Source of the DNA: Microbacterium ginsengiterrae
Lineage (GTDB): Bacteria > Actinomycetota > Actinomycetes > Actinomycetales > Microbacteriaceae
NCBI RefSeq assembly: GCF_014205075.1
Contig: NZ_JACHMU010000001.1
Coordinates: 1 to 64,000 of the forward strand
Direction of reading: 5' to 3'
Length of the DNA stretch: 64,000 bases
Shown here: positions 8,095-16,756 of the stretch, piece after piece
How positions within the stretch are numbered: the stretch's first letter is position 1
Layout: the number at the start of each line of letters is the position of its first letter
Notes under the pieces: generated by a model
Database searches by the model: none
What the model was told of the DNA's origin: nothing
The model's input: the letters and a program-made list of their open reading frames with translations, nothing else
Position numbers and translations under genes: made by a program

Positions 8095-9047
8095 TGCGGT
8101 ACTCGCTCTGGCACGACGCGGGCGGCGCGGCGCTGTCGTGGGTCGATCAGCAGATGCACGAGCTCGACGACCACGTTGACGGTGACGAAGATCAGGGCGC
8201 TCAGCAGGATGATGCCGGTGATCACCGGCAGGTCCCTGTCGGTGATGGCGGCAAGTGTCACCCGCCCGATCCCGGGGCGGGCGAACACGGTCTCGACGAG
8301 CACGGCGCCACCCAGCAGCGACCCGACGAGGTAGGCGGTCAGCGTGAGCGCCCCCGCTGCGCCGTGCCGGAGGGTGTGACGCGCCGTCAGCCGGACGGGG
8401 CCTGCTCCTCGAGCACGGACGGTGGTCGCGAACGGCTGCCTCTCGGCCGCCTCGATGCCGTCGCGGAGCACCTGCCCGAGAAGAGCGGCGACGGGGAGGG
8501 CGAGCGTCACGGCGGGGAGCACGATCGTCGCAGGGTTCCGCGTGCCCGAGACGGGGAACCAACCGAGCCCGAACGCGAAGACGCTCAGCAGCAGCAGGCC
8601 GATCCAGAAGACCGGTGAGGAAAGGACGACCAGCTCGGCTGCGGCGAGCACGCCCCGCGACACCTGTCCGCGGATGAGGAGGGCTCCGGCGAGCGCGAGC
8701 ACGATGGCGATCGCCAACGCGGCCGCCGTCAGCTGCAGCGTGGCGCCCAGCTGGCGACCGATCACCTCGGCGACCGGCATCCGCAACTGATACGACTCCC
8801 CAAGATCACCCCGCACGAGCTGAGCGAGGTACGCCGCGTACTGCTCCAGCGGTGGGCGATCCAGCCCGAGCTCGGCCCGGATGCCGTCCTTGACCGCGTC
8901 GCTCACCTGCGCCTGCGGCCCGAGCATCACGGAGACGGGGTCGCCGGGGATGACACGGAACGCGAGGAAGGCGAGGGTCGCCGCGCCCCACAGGACGATG
9001 ACGACGGATGCCGCGACGGATGCGACCCGGATGAGGACTGGTTTCAC
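8091..9047 (-). CDS. Peptide/nickel-type ABC transporter permease (DppB-like)
   Basis: A 318-residue permease starting at a GTG (VKPVLIRVASVAASVV), seven bases after the stop of the binding-protein gene. DppB-type features are FRVIPGDPVSVMLG after the first membrane helix, the periplasmic loop containing GESYQLRMPVAEVI, and VLVETVFARPGIGRV near the end. Six membrane segments are expected. It forms the membrane channel with the DppC-like protein. A longer frame to 9125 would run into the upstream gene and is rejected. Confidence 0.92.
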   Translation of the reverse strand: MKPVLIRVASVAASVVIVLWGAATLAFLAFRVIPGDPVSVMLGPQAQVSDAVKDGIRAELGLDRPPLEQYAAYLAQLVRGDLGESYQLRMPVAEVIGRQLGATLQLTAAALAIAIVLALAGALLIRGQVSRGVLAAAELVVLSSPVFWIGLLLLSVFAFGLGWFPVSGTRNPATIVLPAVTLALPVAALLGQVLRDGIEAAERQPFATTVRARGAGPVRLTARHTLRHGAAGALTLTAYLVGSLLGGAVLVETVFARPGIGRVTLAAITDRDLPVITGIILLSALIFVTVNVVVELVHLLIDPRQRRAARVVPERVPQ

Positions 9048-9054
9048 GACCGGG

Positions 9055-10674
9055 TCAGTCGAGCGCGACCCGGTAGAACAGCGGACGACCGTACAGGTCG
9101 TACTCGAGCCCGGACACGGTGTCACCCGATGCCGTGATCAACGACGGGCTGTAGAGCGGCACGATCGCTGTGTACTCGGCGTTCCACTGCTGCAACTGTC
9201 GGTAGATCGCCGCACGATCGTCCGGATCGCTGACGGAGATGCCCTGCTCGAGCAGCGCATCGATCTCGGGATCGCTCACCTGCGAGGCGTTCTGGAACCC
9301 ATCGGTGTGCAGGTGGCTGCGCAGCAGGTCGGCATCGACGCCCGAGAAGCCCCAGTCCGTGAGGTCGAACGTCTTCGGGCCGTACTGCTCGTTGTACGCC
9401 CCGGGTTCCAGGACCTCTCGGACGACCTCGAATCCGATGTCGGCGAGATCCGACTGGATCGCGTTGCCGAGGGCGGCGCGGTCGTCGGGAACCGGAGTCC
9501 AGGCGATCCAGCGCACGGACAGGCGCTCGCCGTCCTTCATCCGGACGCCGTCGCTGTCGCGGTCGGTCCACCCCGCCTCATCCAGCAGCGCCTCTGCGGC
9601 GTCAGGGTCGAACGGCCAACTGCCCTCGAGGTCGGGGTCGTATCCCGGGGTGGTCGCCCCGAGGATGCTCCATGCCCTGGGGAACTGTCCGAAGAAGATC
9701 TCCTCGACTGCCGCGTCGATGTCGATGCCCCGCGCGAATGCCTGACGCACCTTCTCGTCCGCGAAGACGCCGTAGTCCTCGTTCAGGTACAGCGAATACG
9801 GCAGTCCGGCGTACTCCACCGAGTCGACCGTCAGCGTGTCCGGCAGGTCGACGGCGAGGTTCGGCGGGATGTTGCTCGCGAGATCCGCCTCGCCGCTCTC
9901 GAGGACACCGGCGCGGACGGATGCCTCGGGGAGGATCTCCACCCGCAGCGTCTCGAACTGCGCGGCCTCGGCGCCGTCCGGGCCCCAGGCGTAGTCGGGG
10001 TTGCGGGTGTAGACGAGCTCCTGATCCGGCGTGTACTCGGTGAGCTCGAACGGGCCGGTGCCGACGTTGATCCCCGGACCCCCCGCCTTGAGCTGCTCGA
10101 CGGACTGCTCCAGCGCCTTCGGTGAGTAGAAGCCCAGGTTGGCTGTGCTGGCCGCCTGCAGGAACGGTGCATACGGCTGGGTGAAGGCGACCTCGACGGT
10201 GTACTCATCGATGACGGTCGTGCCGGCGTAGAAGTCGGCTCCGAGCATGCTCGCCGCCTGCGCGGAGGCGGTCTCGGGGGCGACGATGCGGTCGAAGTTC
10301 GCCTTGACCGCCGCCGCGTCGAAGGGTTCACCGTCATGGAACGTGACGTCGTCGCGGAGCTCGAACGTGTATGTCGTGCTGTCGTCGGAGACCTGCCAGT
10401 CCTCAGCGAGCCACGGCGAGAACGATCCGTCGGCCTCCTGGTGGACGAGGGAGTCGAGGACGACCCGCTGGACCATGCTCGACACGTCGAGCTGACTGGT
10501 CTGCGGGTCCATGTGGCCGGCTGCGAGGTTCGCGCCCTCGATCGCCCACACGAGCTCCCCTCCGCCGTCGGAGACGTCGTCGTTCGCGGTGCCGGCGCAC
10601 GAGCTGAGCAGGAGGGCGGCCGCCGCGGCGAACGCGGTGATGGGCAGAATACGGCGCACGAGCGAAGTGGGCAT
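9055..10674 (-). CDS. Peptide/nickel-type ABC transporter substrate-binding lipoprotein
   Basis: A 539-residue family 5 solute-binding protein. The N-terminus MPTSLVRRILPITAF leads into a hydrophobic stretch and the lipobox LLSSC, so it is a lipoprotein anchored to the outer face of the membrane. The family motif region SDDSTTYTFELRDDVTFHDG is present. It delivers substrate to the permeases encoded downstream. It is the first gene of the operon; TAGAAT at 10713-10708 is a good -10 box. The exact ligand cannot be read from sequence. Confidence 0.92.
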   Translation of the reverse strand: MPTSLVRRILPITAFAAAAALLLSSCAGTANDDVSDGGGELVWAIEGANLAAGHMDPQTSQLDVSSMVQRVVLDSLVHQEADGSFSPWLAEDWQVSDDSTTYTFELRDDVTFHDGEPFDAAAVKANFDRIVAPETASAQAASMLGADFYAGTTVIDEYTVEVAFTQPYAPFLQAASTANLGFYSPKALEQSVEQLKAGGPGINVGTGPFELTEYTPDQELVYTRNPDYAWGPDGAEAAQFETLRVEILPEASVRAGVLESGEADLASNIPPNLAVDLPDTLTVDSVEYAGLPYSLYLNEDYGVFADEKVRQAFARGIDIDAAVEEIFFGQFPRAWSILGATTPGYDPDLEGSWPFDPDAAEALLDEAGWTDRDSDGVRMKDGERLSVRWIAWTPVPDDRAALGNAIQSDLADIGFEVVREVLEPGAYNEQYGPKTFDLTDWGFSGVDADLLRSHLHTDGFQNASQVSDPEIDALLEQGISVSDPDDRAAIYRQLQQWNAEYTAIVPLYSPSLITASGDTVSGLEYDLYGRPLFYRVALD

Positions 10675-10843
10675 GCGGGTCCTCAGAAAGGCGGAAGGGG
10701 TGGATCCATTCTACGCGTCGTTTTTGGACGGGGTCGAAATAGGACACCACCGGCCGCCGGTGCCGTGTCGTTAGACTTGGACGACACACTCACACTCAGG
10801 CACGTACACACCGTGCCGCATACATCGCCCGAGGAGACCTCTC
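10675..10843. promoter_or_regulatory. Divergent promoter region of the peptide importer and valS
   Basis: Minus strand: -10 TAGAAT (10713-10708). Plus strand: -10 TAGACT (10772-10777). The valS leader is about 60 bases, has a small hairpin GGCACG/CGTGCC (about 10799-10817) and a strong ribosome site GAGGAGA (10831-10837). There is no T-box core here, unlike ileS. Confidence 0.55.
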
Positions 10844-13435
10844 ATGGCCGCGTCCACACCGAACCAGATTCCCGACAAGCCGGTCCTCGAGGGGCTCGAG
10901 GCGAAGTGGGACGGAGTGTGGGCCGAGCAGGGCACGTACCTCTTCGACCGGCTCCGCGCCGCTGAAGCCGGCCGCGACGGCGTCTACTCGATCGACACGC
11001 CTCCCCCCACGGCATCCGGCTCGCTGCACATCGGGCACGTGTTCTCATACACGCACACCGACGTCAAGGCCCGCTACGAGCGCATGCGCGGAAAGAGCGT
11101 CTTCTATCCGATCGGCTGGGACGACAACGGACTGCCGACCGAGCGCCGCGTGCAGAACTTCTACGGTGTGCGGGTCGACCCCACGCTCCCCTATGACCCC
11201 GATTTCGTGCCGCCGTTCGAGGGCAACGCGAAGAGCCTGAAGGCCGCCGATCAGCAGCCCATCAGCCGACGCAACTTCATTGAGCTGTGCGAGCGCCTCA
11301 CGGTCGAGGACGAGAAGCAGTTCGAGGACGTGTTCCGTCAGCTCGGGCTCAGCGTCGACTGGACGCAGACGTACCGCACGATCTCGGACGAGACGATCCG
11401 CCAGAGCCAGCTCGGATTCATCCGCAACCACGAGCGCGGTGAGGCCTACCAGGCCCTCGCCCCGACGCTGTGGGACGTCGACTTCCGGTCCGCCATCGCG
11501 CAGGCCGAACTGGAGGACCGCGACCAGCAGGCGTCGTACCACCGCATCGCGTTCCATAAGACGGACGGGTCCGGCGACATCCACATCGAGACCACGCGCC
11601 CCGAACTCCTCGCCGCCTGCGTCGCCCTCGTCGCCCACCCGGATGACGAGCGCTACCAGCCCTACTTCGGCCAGACCGTGCGCACCCCGCTGTTCGACGT
11701 CGAGGTCCCCGTGCTCGCCCACCATCTCGCGCAGCAGGACAAGGGTTCCGGTATCGCGATGGTGTGCACCTTCGGAGATGTCACCGACATGATCTGGTGG
11801 CGCGAGCTCGATCTGCCGATCCGCACGATCCTCGGACTCGACGGCCGCGTGATCGCCGACGTCCCCGACGTCATCGCCTCGGATGCCGGCCGGAACGCGT
11901 ACGCCGAGCTGGCCGGCAAGACCGTCTTCAGTGCCAAGAAGCGCATCGTGGAGCTGCTGGAGGAGACCGGCGAGCTCCTCGAGGTGTCCAAGCCGTTCAA
12001 CCACGCGGTGAAGTTCTTCGAGAAGGGCGACCGCCCGCTCGAGATCGTGTCGACCCGTCAGTGGTACATCCGCAACGGTGCCCGCGACGAACAGTTGCGT
12101 GAACAGCTCCTCGATCACGGGCGCGAACTGCAGTGGCACCCCGACTTCATGCGCGTGCGCTACGAGAACTGGGTCGGCGGTCTCACCGGCGACTGGCTCG
12201 TGTCCCGCCAGCGCTTCTTCGGCGTCCCGCTCCCCGTCTGGTACGGCCTCGACGAGAACGGTGAGCGCGACTACGACCGTGTCATCCTCGCCGACGCCGC
12301 CTCACTGCCGGTCGACCCGACCACGGACGTCCCGCCGGGGTACACCGAGGATCAGCGCGGCGTCGCAGGCGGCTTCGAGGCCGAGGTCGACATCCTCGAC
12401 ACGTGGGCGACGTCCTCCCTCACTCCGCAGCTCGCGGGTGGCTGGCAGCGCGACGAGGAGCTGTGGAACCTCGTCGCCCCGTTCGACGTCCGCCCGCAGG
12501 GCCAGGACATCATTCGCACCTGGCTTTTCTCGACCATGCTGCGCTCGACGCTCGAGGACGGCCGCTCCCCCTGGAAGCACGCCTCCGTGTCCGGCTTCAT
12601 CGTCGACCCCGACCGCAAGAAGATGTCGAAGTCGAAGGGCAACGTCGTCACCCCGGCGGACATCCTCGACAAGCACGGCTCGGATGCCGTCCGGTACTGG
12701 GCCGCGTCGAGCCGCCTCGGTGTGGATGCCGCGTTCGATCCGCAGAACCCGACGCAGATGAAGATCGGCCGCCGCCTGGCGATCAAGATCCTCAACGCGG
12801 CGAAGTTCGTGCTGTCCTTCCCTGTGCCGGAGGGCGCCCAGGTCACGCACGCGCTGGACGCGTCGATGCTCGCGGCTCTCGATGAGGTCGTCGCCGAGGC
12901 GACGAAGGCGTTCGACGCGTTCGACCACGCCCGCGCCCTCGAGGTCACCGAGTCGTTCTTCTGGACGTTCTGCGACGACTACCTGGAGCTCGTCAAGGAA
13001 CGCGCGTACGACCAGACCGATGTCGGGCAGCCGTCCGCTGCGCTTGCGCTGCGGATCGCGCTCTCGACGCTGCTGCGTCTGCTCGCCCCCGTGGTGTCGT
13101 TCGCGACCGAAGAGGCATGGAGCTGGTTCGAGGAGGGCTCGGTGCACACCGCCGCGTGGCCGTCGGCCGGAGACCTCGCCGGTGGAGACACCTCCGTGCT
13201 CTCCGCGGCCAGCGCCGCACTGATCGGCATCCGCCGGGCGAAGACCGAGGCGAAGGCGTCCCAGAAGACCCCGGTCTCCCGCGCCGTGATCACCGCTCCT
13301 GCCGCATCGATCGAGGCGCTGCGCGCCGCAGCGGGTGACCTGCGAGCCGTCGGTCGCATCGCCGAGCTTGAGGTCGTCCAGGGCGAGGAACTCGCCGTCA
13401 CCGAGATCGAGCTGACGCCCGCTGAGGAGAACTGA
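10844..13435 (+). CDS. valS: Valyl-tRNA synthetase
   Basis: Charges tRNA-Val. The 863 residues carry the class I ATP motifs HIGH (in LHIGHVFSYTHTD, about residue 61) and KMSKS (RKKMSKSKGNVVTP), the ValS-type WDDNGLPTERRVQNFYGV region, an editing domain containing ETTRPELLAACVALV, and a short C-terminal anticodon/coiled-coil region. It is the compact form of the actinobacterial enzyme. GAGGAGA precedes the ATG. The stop codon overlaps the start of the next gene (TGATG), which implies coupled translation of a 71-residue partner. Confidence 0.97.
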   Translation: MAASTPNQIPDKPVLEGLEAKWDGVWAEQGTYLFDRLRAAEAGRDGVYSIDTPPPTASGSLHIGHVFSYTHTDVKARYERMRGKSVFYPIGWDDNGLPTERRVQNFYGVRVDPTLPYDPDFVPPFEGNAKSLKAADQQPISRRNFIELCERLTVEDEKQFEDVFRQLGLSVDWTQTYRTISDETIRQSQLGFIRNHERGEAYQALAPTLWDVDFRSAIAQAELEDRDQQASYHRIAFHKTDGSGDIHIETTRPELLAACVALVAHPDDERYQPYFGQTVRTPLFDVEVPVLAHHLAQQDKGSGIAMVCTFGDVTDMIWWRELDLPIRTILGLDGRVIADVPDVIASDAGRNAYAELAGKTVFSAKKRIVELLEETGELLEVSKPFNHAVKFFEKGDRPLEIVSTRQWYIRNGARDEQLREQLLDHGRELQWHPDFMRVRYENWVGGLTGDWLVSRQRFFGVPLPVWYGLDENGERDYDRVILADAASLPVDPTTDVPPGYTEDQRGVAGGFEAEVDILDTWATSSLTPQLAGGWQRDEELWNLVAPFDVRPQGQDIIRTWLFSTMLRSTLEDGRSPWKHASVSGFIVDPDRKKMSKSKGNVVTPADILDKHGSDAVRYWAASSRLGVDAAFDPQNPTQMKIGRRLAIKILNAAKFVLSFPVPEGAQVTHALDASMLAALDEVVAEATKAFDAFDHARALEVTESFFWTFCDDYLELVKERAYDQTDVGQPSAALALRIALSTLLRLLAPVVSFATEEAWSWFEEGSVHTAAWPSAGDLAGGDTSVLSAASAALIGIRRAKTEAKASQKTPVSRAVITAPAASIEALRAAAGDLRAVGRIAELEVVQGEELAVTEIELTPAEEN

Positions 13436-13650
13436 TGCAGCTGGGGACCCGTTGGGCGGCGGGCACGGATGCACCGGCATCCGTGCCGGCCGCCCTGCTC
13501 CCGGCGATCGCCGAGGTGGAGGCGCAGGGACTCGGCGGCCACTGGACACTGACCTGGCTGGAAGGTCGACCGATCGCTGAACTGGACGCCGGGTGGGAAG
13601 TGTTCCTCACGGCATCGGGTGAGGTCGTCGCCCGCCCCTTCCAGGACTGA
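13435..13650 (+). CDS. Small conserved-looking protein coupled to valS
   Basis: A 71-residue protein (MQLGTRWAAGTDAPASVP...) whose ATG shares bases with the valS stop (TGATG). I do not recognise a family. It is acidic to neutral, has no membrane segment, and ends in alternating short strands (WTLTWLEGRPIAELD, WEVFLTASGEVVARP) that would suit a small beta-sheet domain. The coupling to valS and good codon usage argue that it is real. It ends eight bases before the convergent 77-residue gene. Confidence 0.65.
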   Translation: MQLGTRWAAGTDAPASVPAALLPAIAEVEAQGLGGHWTLTWLEGRPIAELDAGWEVFLTASGEVVARPFQD

Positions 13651-13658
13651 CCCCGCAC

Positions 13659-13892
13659 TCAGCGTCGGCGCAGCCCCGCCTGCGCGAGCAGGTGGTCGGT
13701 CGCCAGCGGCGGGGTCGGATGAGCCTGCTCGGCGTGTATCGCGGCAAGCATCGCGTCGCGACGCTCGTGACGCCGCTCGGCCCGCTCGGTCGCCCAGCGG
13801 GTGAGCACCTTCGCCAGCCGGATCGACCAGCGCTCGACCGTCGTCGCGCCCCGTGGCACGGCGAACGTGCTGTCATAGGCCACAGCGCTCAT
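13659..13892 (-). CDS. Small basic protein downstream of the ArsR-like regulator
   Basis: A 77-residue arginine-rich protein with a central helix (WSIRLAKVLTRWATERAERR) reminiscent of short DUF1127-like basic helices; that resemblance is weak. Its ATG overlaps the stop of the regulator gene by four bases (ATGA), so it belongs to the same autoregulated unit. No enzyme motif or membrane segment. In other genomes related regulators are often followed by an efflux pump gene; here only this small gene follows. Confidence 0.6.
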   Translation of the reverse strand: MSAVAYDSTFAVPRGATTVERWSIRLAKVLTRWATERAERRHERRDAMLAAIHAEQAHPTPPLATDHLLAQAGLRRR

Positions 13893-14509
13893 GATGAGCT
13901 CTCCTTCGTGTTCGTGAGGTTCTTGAGCGGGAAGACGTCGGCGCGCACGCTGACGCGGCGTACTCCCTCCCCTTTCTGGCCGCGGTACCTGTGCCCGGCC
14001 TCGTCGATGATCGCCTCGATCTTGTGGATCAGTTCAGTGGTCTGCTCCGGCGTCATGCTGATCCCACTGGTGAAGGACGCACTGGCGTCCACCCATTCCT
14101 CCGGCTCCCGATCTATGCGTCCGCCGAAGTACTCCATGAGATCGTCGTTGCGGCGACGGTGCATCTCCGTCACGGCCACCTGTAGTGCGGCTTCGCCTGC
14201 CGGGGAACCCTGCACCGCGCGGGAGTCGTAGACGATCCCGCCCGGCGGTCGCTCCCACCAGCGCTCGCGCCCACCGCCCTCCCCGGCCACCTCTCGGATG
14301 AGCGCGTGTCGGGCGAGTGCACGCAGGTGGTAACTCGTCGCACCGGAGGACTCGCCGAGGATCTCCGCCAGAGTGCTGGCGGTCTGCGGTCCTTCCTGTG
14401 CCAGGACGTCGAAGATGCGCACGCGCAGAGGGTGCGACAGCGCCCGCAGCGCCCCGGCATCCAGAACCCGCCGTTCGTCGTCCGCTCCTGGCGTCTCGTT
14501 CTCGCTCAT
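13889..14509 (-). CDS. ArsR-like winged-helix transcriptional regulator
   Basis: A 206-residue protein. Residues about 15-90 form an ArsR-type winged helix: LRALSHPLRVRIFDVLA, then the recognition region TASTLAEILGESSGATSYHLRAL. The C-terminal ~110 residues are an effector/dimer domain with MHRRRNDDLMEYFGGR. No metal-binding Cys cluster is visible, so the signal is probably not a metal. I chose the ATG at 14509 (MSENETPG). Directly upstream lies a cluster of GCAAAG/CTTTGC half-sites with one perfect palindrome, so self-repression is likely. Confidence 0.85.
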   Translation of the reverse strand: MSENETPGADDERRVLDAGALRALSHPLRVRIFDVLAQEGPQTASTLAEILGESSGATSYHLRALARHALIREVAGEGGGRERWWERPPGGIVYDSRAVQGSPAGEAALQVAVTEMHRRRNDDLMEYFGGRIDREPEEWVDASASFTSGISMTPEQTTELIHKIEAIIDEAGHRYRGQKGEGVRRVSVRADVFPLKNLTNTKESSS

Positions 14510-14512
14510 ATC

Positions 14513-14568
14513 GCAAAGATAGCATTGCAAAGGTTTCTTTGCAAGCATTCCTTTGCAGCCCTTTGTTT
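14513..14568. promoter_or_regulatory. Multi-site operator of the ArsR-like regulator
   Basis: TTGCAAAG (14525-14532) and CTTTGCAA (14537-14544) form a perfect 8-bp inverted repeat with a 4-base spacer. Flanking half-sites GCAAAG (14513-14518) and CTTTGC (14551-14556), and a looser CTTTG/TTTGC pair to about 14568, lie on the same helical face spacing (12-14 bases). The array abuts the regulator start codon and lies 55 bases from the divergent peptidase start, so it could control both. Confidence 0.75.
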
Positions 14569-14622
14569 GCACCGACGGATCGCCGCTGCGGCAGCGACCG
14601 CCATCCGTCGTAGGCTCGAGTG

Positions 14623-16671
14623 ATGAACGACGCCGCGAATCCGCTCCTCGCTCCCCCGCATCTGCCATACGCACTGCCGGACTATGCCGCGATCCGTCCA
14701 GAGCACTATCTACCGGCCTTCCGCGCCGCGTTCGACGAGCACCTCGCGGAGATCTCCGCCATCACCCGCGTGCGGTCGATGCCGACCTTCGAGAACACGA
14801 TGGTCCCCCTCGAACAGTCCGGCTCCCTGCTCGACCGCGTGGCGCACGCGTTCTACACCGTCAGTTCCGCCGATGCGACTGCGCAGATCCAGGCGATCGA
14901 CGAGGAGCTCGCGCCCCTCATGGCTGCGCACGAGGACGCCATCCGGCTCGACGCGCAGCTGTACTGGCGCGTGAAGACGCTGCACGATCAGCTCGATGAG
15001 CTCGCTCTCGATGTGGAGAGCCGATACCTCGTGGAGCGGCACTACCGTGAGATGACGCACGCCGGCGCCGGCCTCGACGACGAACACAAGACTCGACTGA
15101 CAGCGTTGAACCAGATGCTGTCGACGCTCACCACGACCTTCGAGAAGAACCTGCTCGCCGACACGAACGAGCTCGCCGTGATATTCGACGACGAGGAGGA
15201 GCTCGACGGGCTCACCGACGGCGAGCTGTCCGCCGCTGCGCGCGCCGCGACCGAGCGCGGGCTCGACGGGAAGTTCCTCGTCACGCTGCCGCTCTTCACC
15301 GGGCATCCGTACCTGGCCAGCCTGACTCGCCGCGAGAGCCGCCGCCGGATCATGGAGGCGTCGCGGTCTCGCGGCATGCGGGGCAACGAGCACGACAATC
15401 GCGCCGTCCTGACCGACATCGTGGCTCTGCGAGCCGAGCGGGCCGCGCTCCTCGGGTACGACTCGCACGCCGCCTATGTCACCGCGGACGAGACCGCCGG
15501 TACGCCGGACGCGGTCGCCGATCTGCTGCGCCGGCTCGCACCGGCCGCAGCATCCAACGCCCGCACCGAACAGGCTGCTCTCCAGGCGATCATCGATGAG
15601 ACCGAGGCGGAGCGGTTCGCACTCGAGGCGCACGACTGGGCCTTCTACACGGAGAAGGTGCGCACGGCGAAGTACGACATCGACACGGCGGCGCTGCGCC
15701 CCTGGTTCGAGGCCGAGCGCGTGCTCCAGGACGGCGTGTTCCACGCCGCGACGCAGCTCTACGGGGTGAGCTTCAACGAACGCCACGACCTCGTCGCCTA
15801 CCACCCTGGCGCCAGAGTCTTCGAAGTCTTCAACCCGGGTGGCTCACCACTGGGGTTGTATGTGCTCGACCTCTACACCAGGGACACCAAGCGTGGCGGT
15901 GCGTGGATGAACCCCATCGTGAGCCAGTCCGCGCTCCGCGGCACGGCCCCGGTCGTCGTCAACAACCTCAACGTGGCGCAGCCCGCGGACGGGCAGCCCA
16001 CACTGCTGACCCTCGACGAGGTGACCACTCTGTTCCACGAATTCGGTCACGCGTTGCACGGCCTGTTCGCGACGGTGAACTACCCGCACTTCGCCGGCAC
16101 GAACGTCTTCCGCGACTTCGTCGAGTTCCCCAGCCAGGTCAACGAGATGTGGATCCTGTGGGCGGAGGTGCTCGACAACTACGCCCGTCACCATGAGACC
16201 GGCGAACCGCTGGATGTTTCGATCGTCGAGCGACTGCGCGCGTCCGAGACGTTCAATCAGGGGCACGACACCAGCGAGTATCTCGCAGCCGCCTGGCTTG
16301 ATCAGGCGTGGCACCGACGGGGAACGTCGGATGCCGTCACCGATGTCGACGCGTTCGAGGCTGAGGCGCTCGCCGACATCGGTCTGGACAACCCTGCCGT
16401 GCCGACGCGCTATTCGTCGACGTACTTCGCGCACGTCTTCTCAGGCGGATACAGCGCGGGGTACTACTCGTACATCTGGAGCGAGGTGCTCGACGCCGAC
16501 ACCGTGGAGTGGTTCCGTGAGAACGGCGGCCTCACTCGAGAGAACGGTGACCGCTTCCGCGCGCGGCTGCTCGGCGTCGGCGGATCGAAGGATCCGCTCG
16601 AGGCGTATCGCGACTTCCGCGGCCGTGATGCCGACATCGCTCCACTGCTGAAGCGCCGCGGCCTGGGCTGA
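14623..16671 (+). CDS. dcp: M3-family zinc metallopeptidase (peptidyl-dipeptidase Dcp-like)
   Basis: A 682-residue cytoplasmic thimet-type peptidase that cuts short peptides. The zinc motif HEFGHALHG (about residue 472) with a downstream Glu in FVEFPSQVNEMW gives the metal site; the C-terminal HVFSGGYSAGYYSYIWSEVLDAD is the family's substrate-binding signature. No signal peptide. The ATG at 14623 is six bases after TAGGCT (14611-14616) and there is no ribosome site, so it is probably leaderless; a GTG one codon earlier is less likely. Dcp versus oligopeptidase A cannot be fully separated; length and motifs favour Dcp. Confidence 0.92.
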   Translation: MNDAANPLLAPPHLPYALPDYAAIRPEHYLPAFRAAFDEHLAEISAITRVRSMPTFENTMVPLEQSGSLLDRVAHAFYTVSSADATAQIQAIDEELAPLMAAHEDAIRLDAQLYWRVKTLHDQLDELALDVESRYLVERHYREMTHAGAGLDDEHKTRLTALNQMLSTLTTTFEKNLLADTNELAVIFDDEEELDGLTDGELSAAARAATERGLDGKFLVTLPLFTGHPYLASLTRRESRRRIMEASRSRGMRGNEHDNRAVLTDIVALRAERAALLGYDSHAAYVTADETAGTPDAVADLLRRLAPAAASNARTEQAALQAIIDETEAERFALEAHDWAFYTEKVRTAKYDIDTAALRPWFEAERVLQDGVFHAATQLYGVSFNERHDLVAYHPGARVFEVFNPGGSPLGLYVLDLYTRDTKRGGAWMNPIVSQSALRGTAPVVVNNLNVAQPADGQPTLLTLDEVTTLFHEFGHALHGLFATVNYPHFAGTNVFRDFVEFPSQVNEMWILWAEVLDNYARHHETGEPLDVSIVERLRASETFNQGHDTSEYLAAAWLDQAWHRRGTSDAVTDVDAFEAEALADIGLDNPAVPTRYSSTYFAHVFSGGYSAGYYSYIWSEVLDADTVEWFRENGGLTRENGDRFRARLLGVGGSKDPLEAYRDFRGRDADIAPLLKRRGLG

Positions 16672-16715
16672 CGGGCACGATCGGACGGCCTGCGCAGCGG
16701 CGCCGAGGCCCGCGC

Positions 16716-16734
16716 GACCAGCACACCGCTGGTC
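16716..16734. terminator. Hairpin between convergent genes
   Basis: GACCAGC (16716-16722) and GCTGGTC (16728-16734) form a perfect 7-bp stem with a 5-base loop, flanked by direct CGAGGCCCG copies. It lies between the convergent peptidase and epoxide hydrolase genes. There is no clear T-run, so termination is a moderate inference. Confidence 0.45.
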
Positions 16735-16756
16735 GAGGCCCGGGTCACCGCGCTTC

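Noticed and set aside
10675..10843. Possible T-box ahead of valS
   Set aside because: No GGTGG-type T-box core or specifier stem; only a small hairpin and a normal ribosome site.
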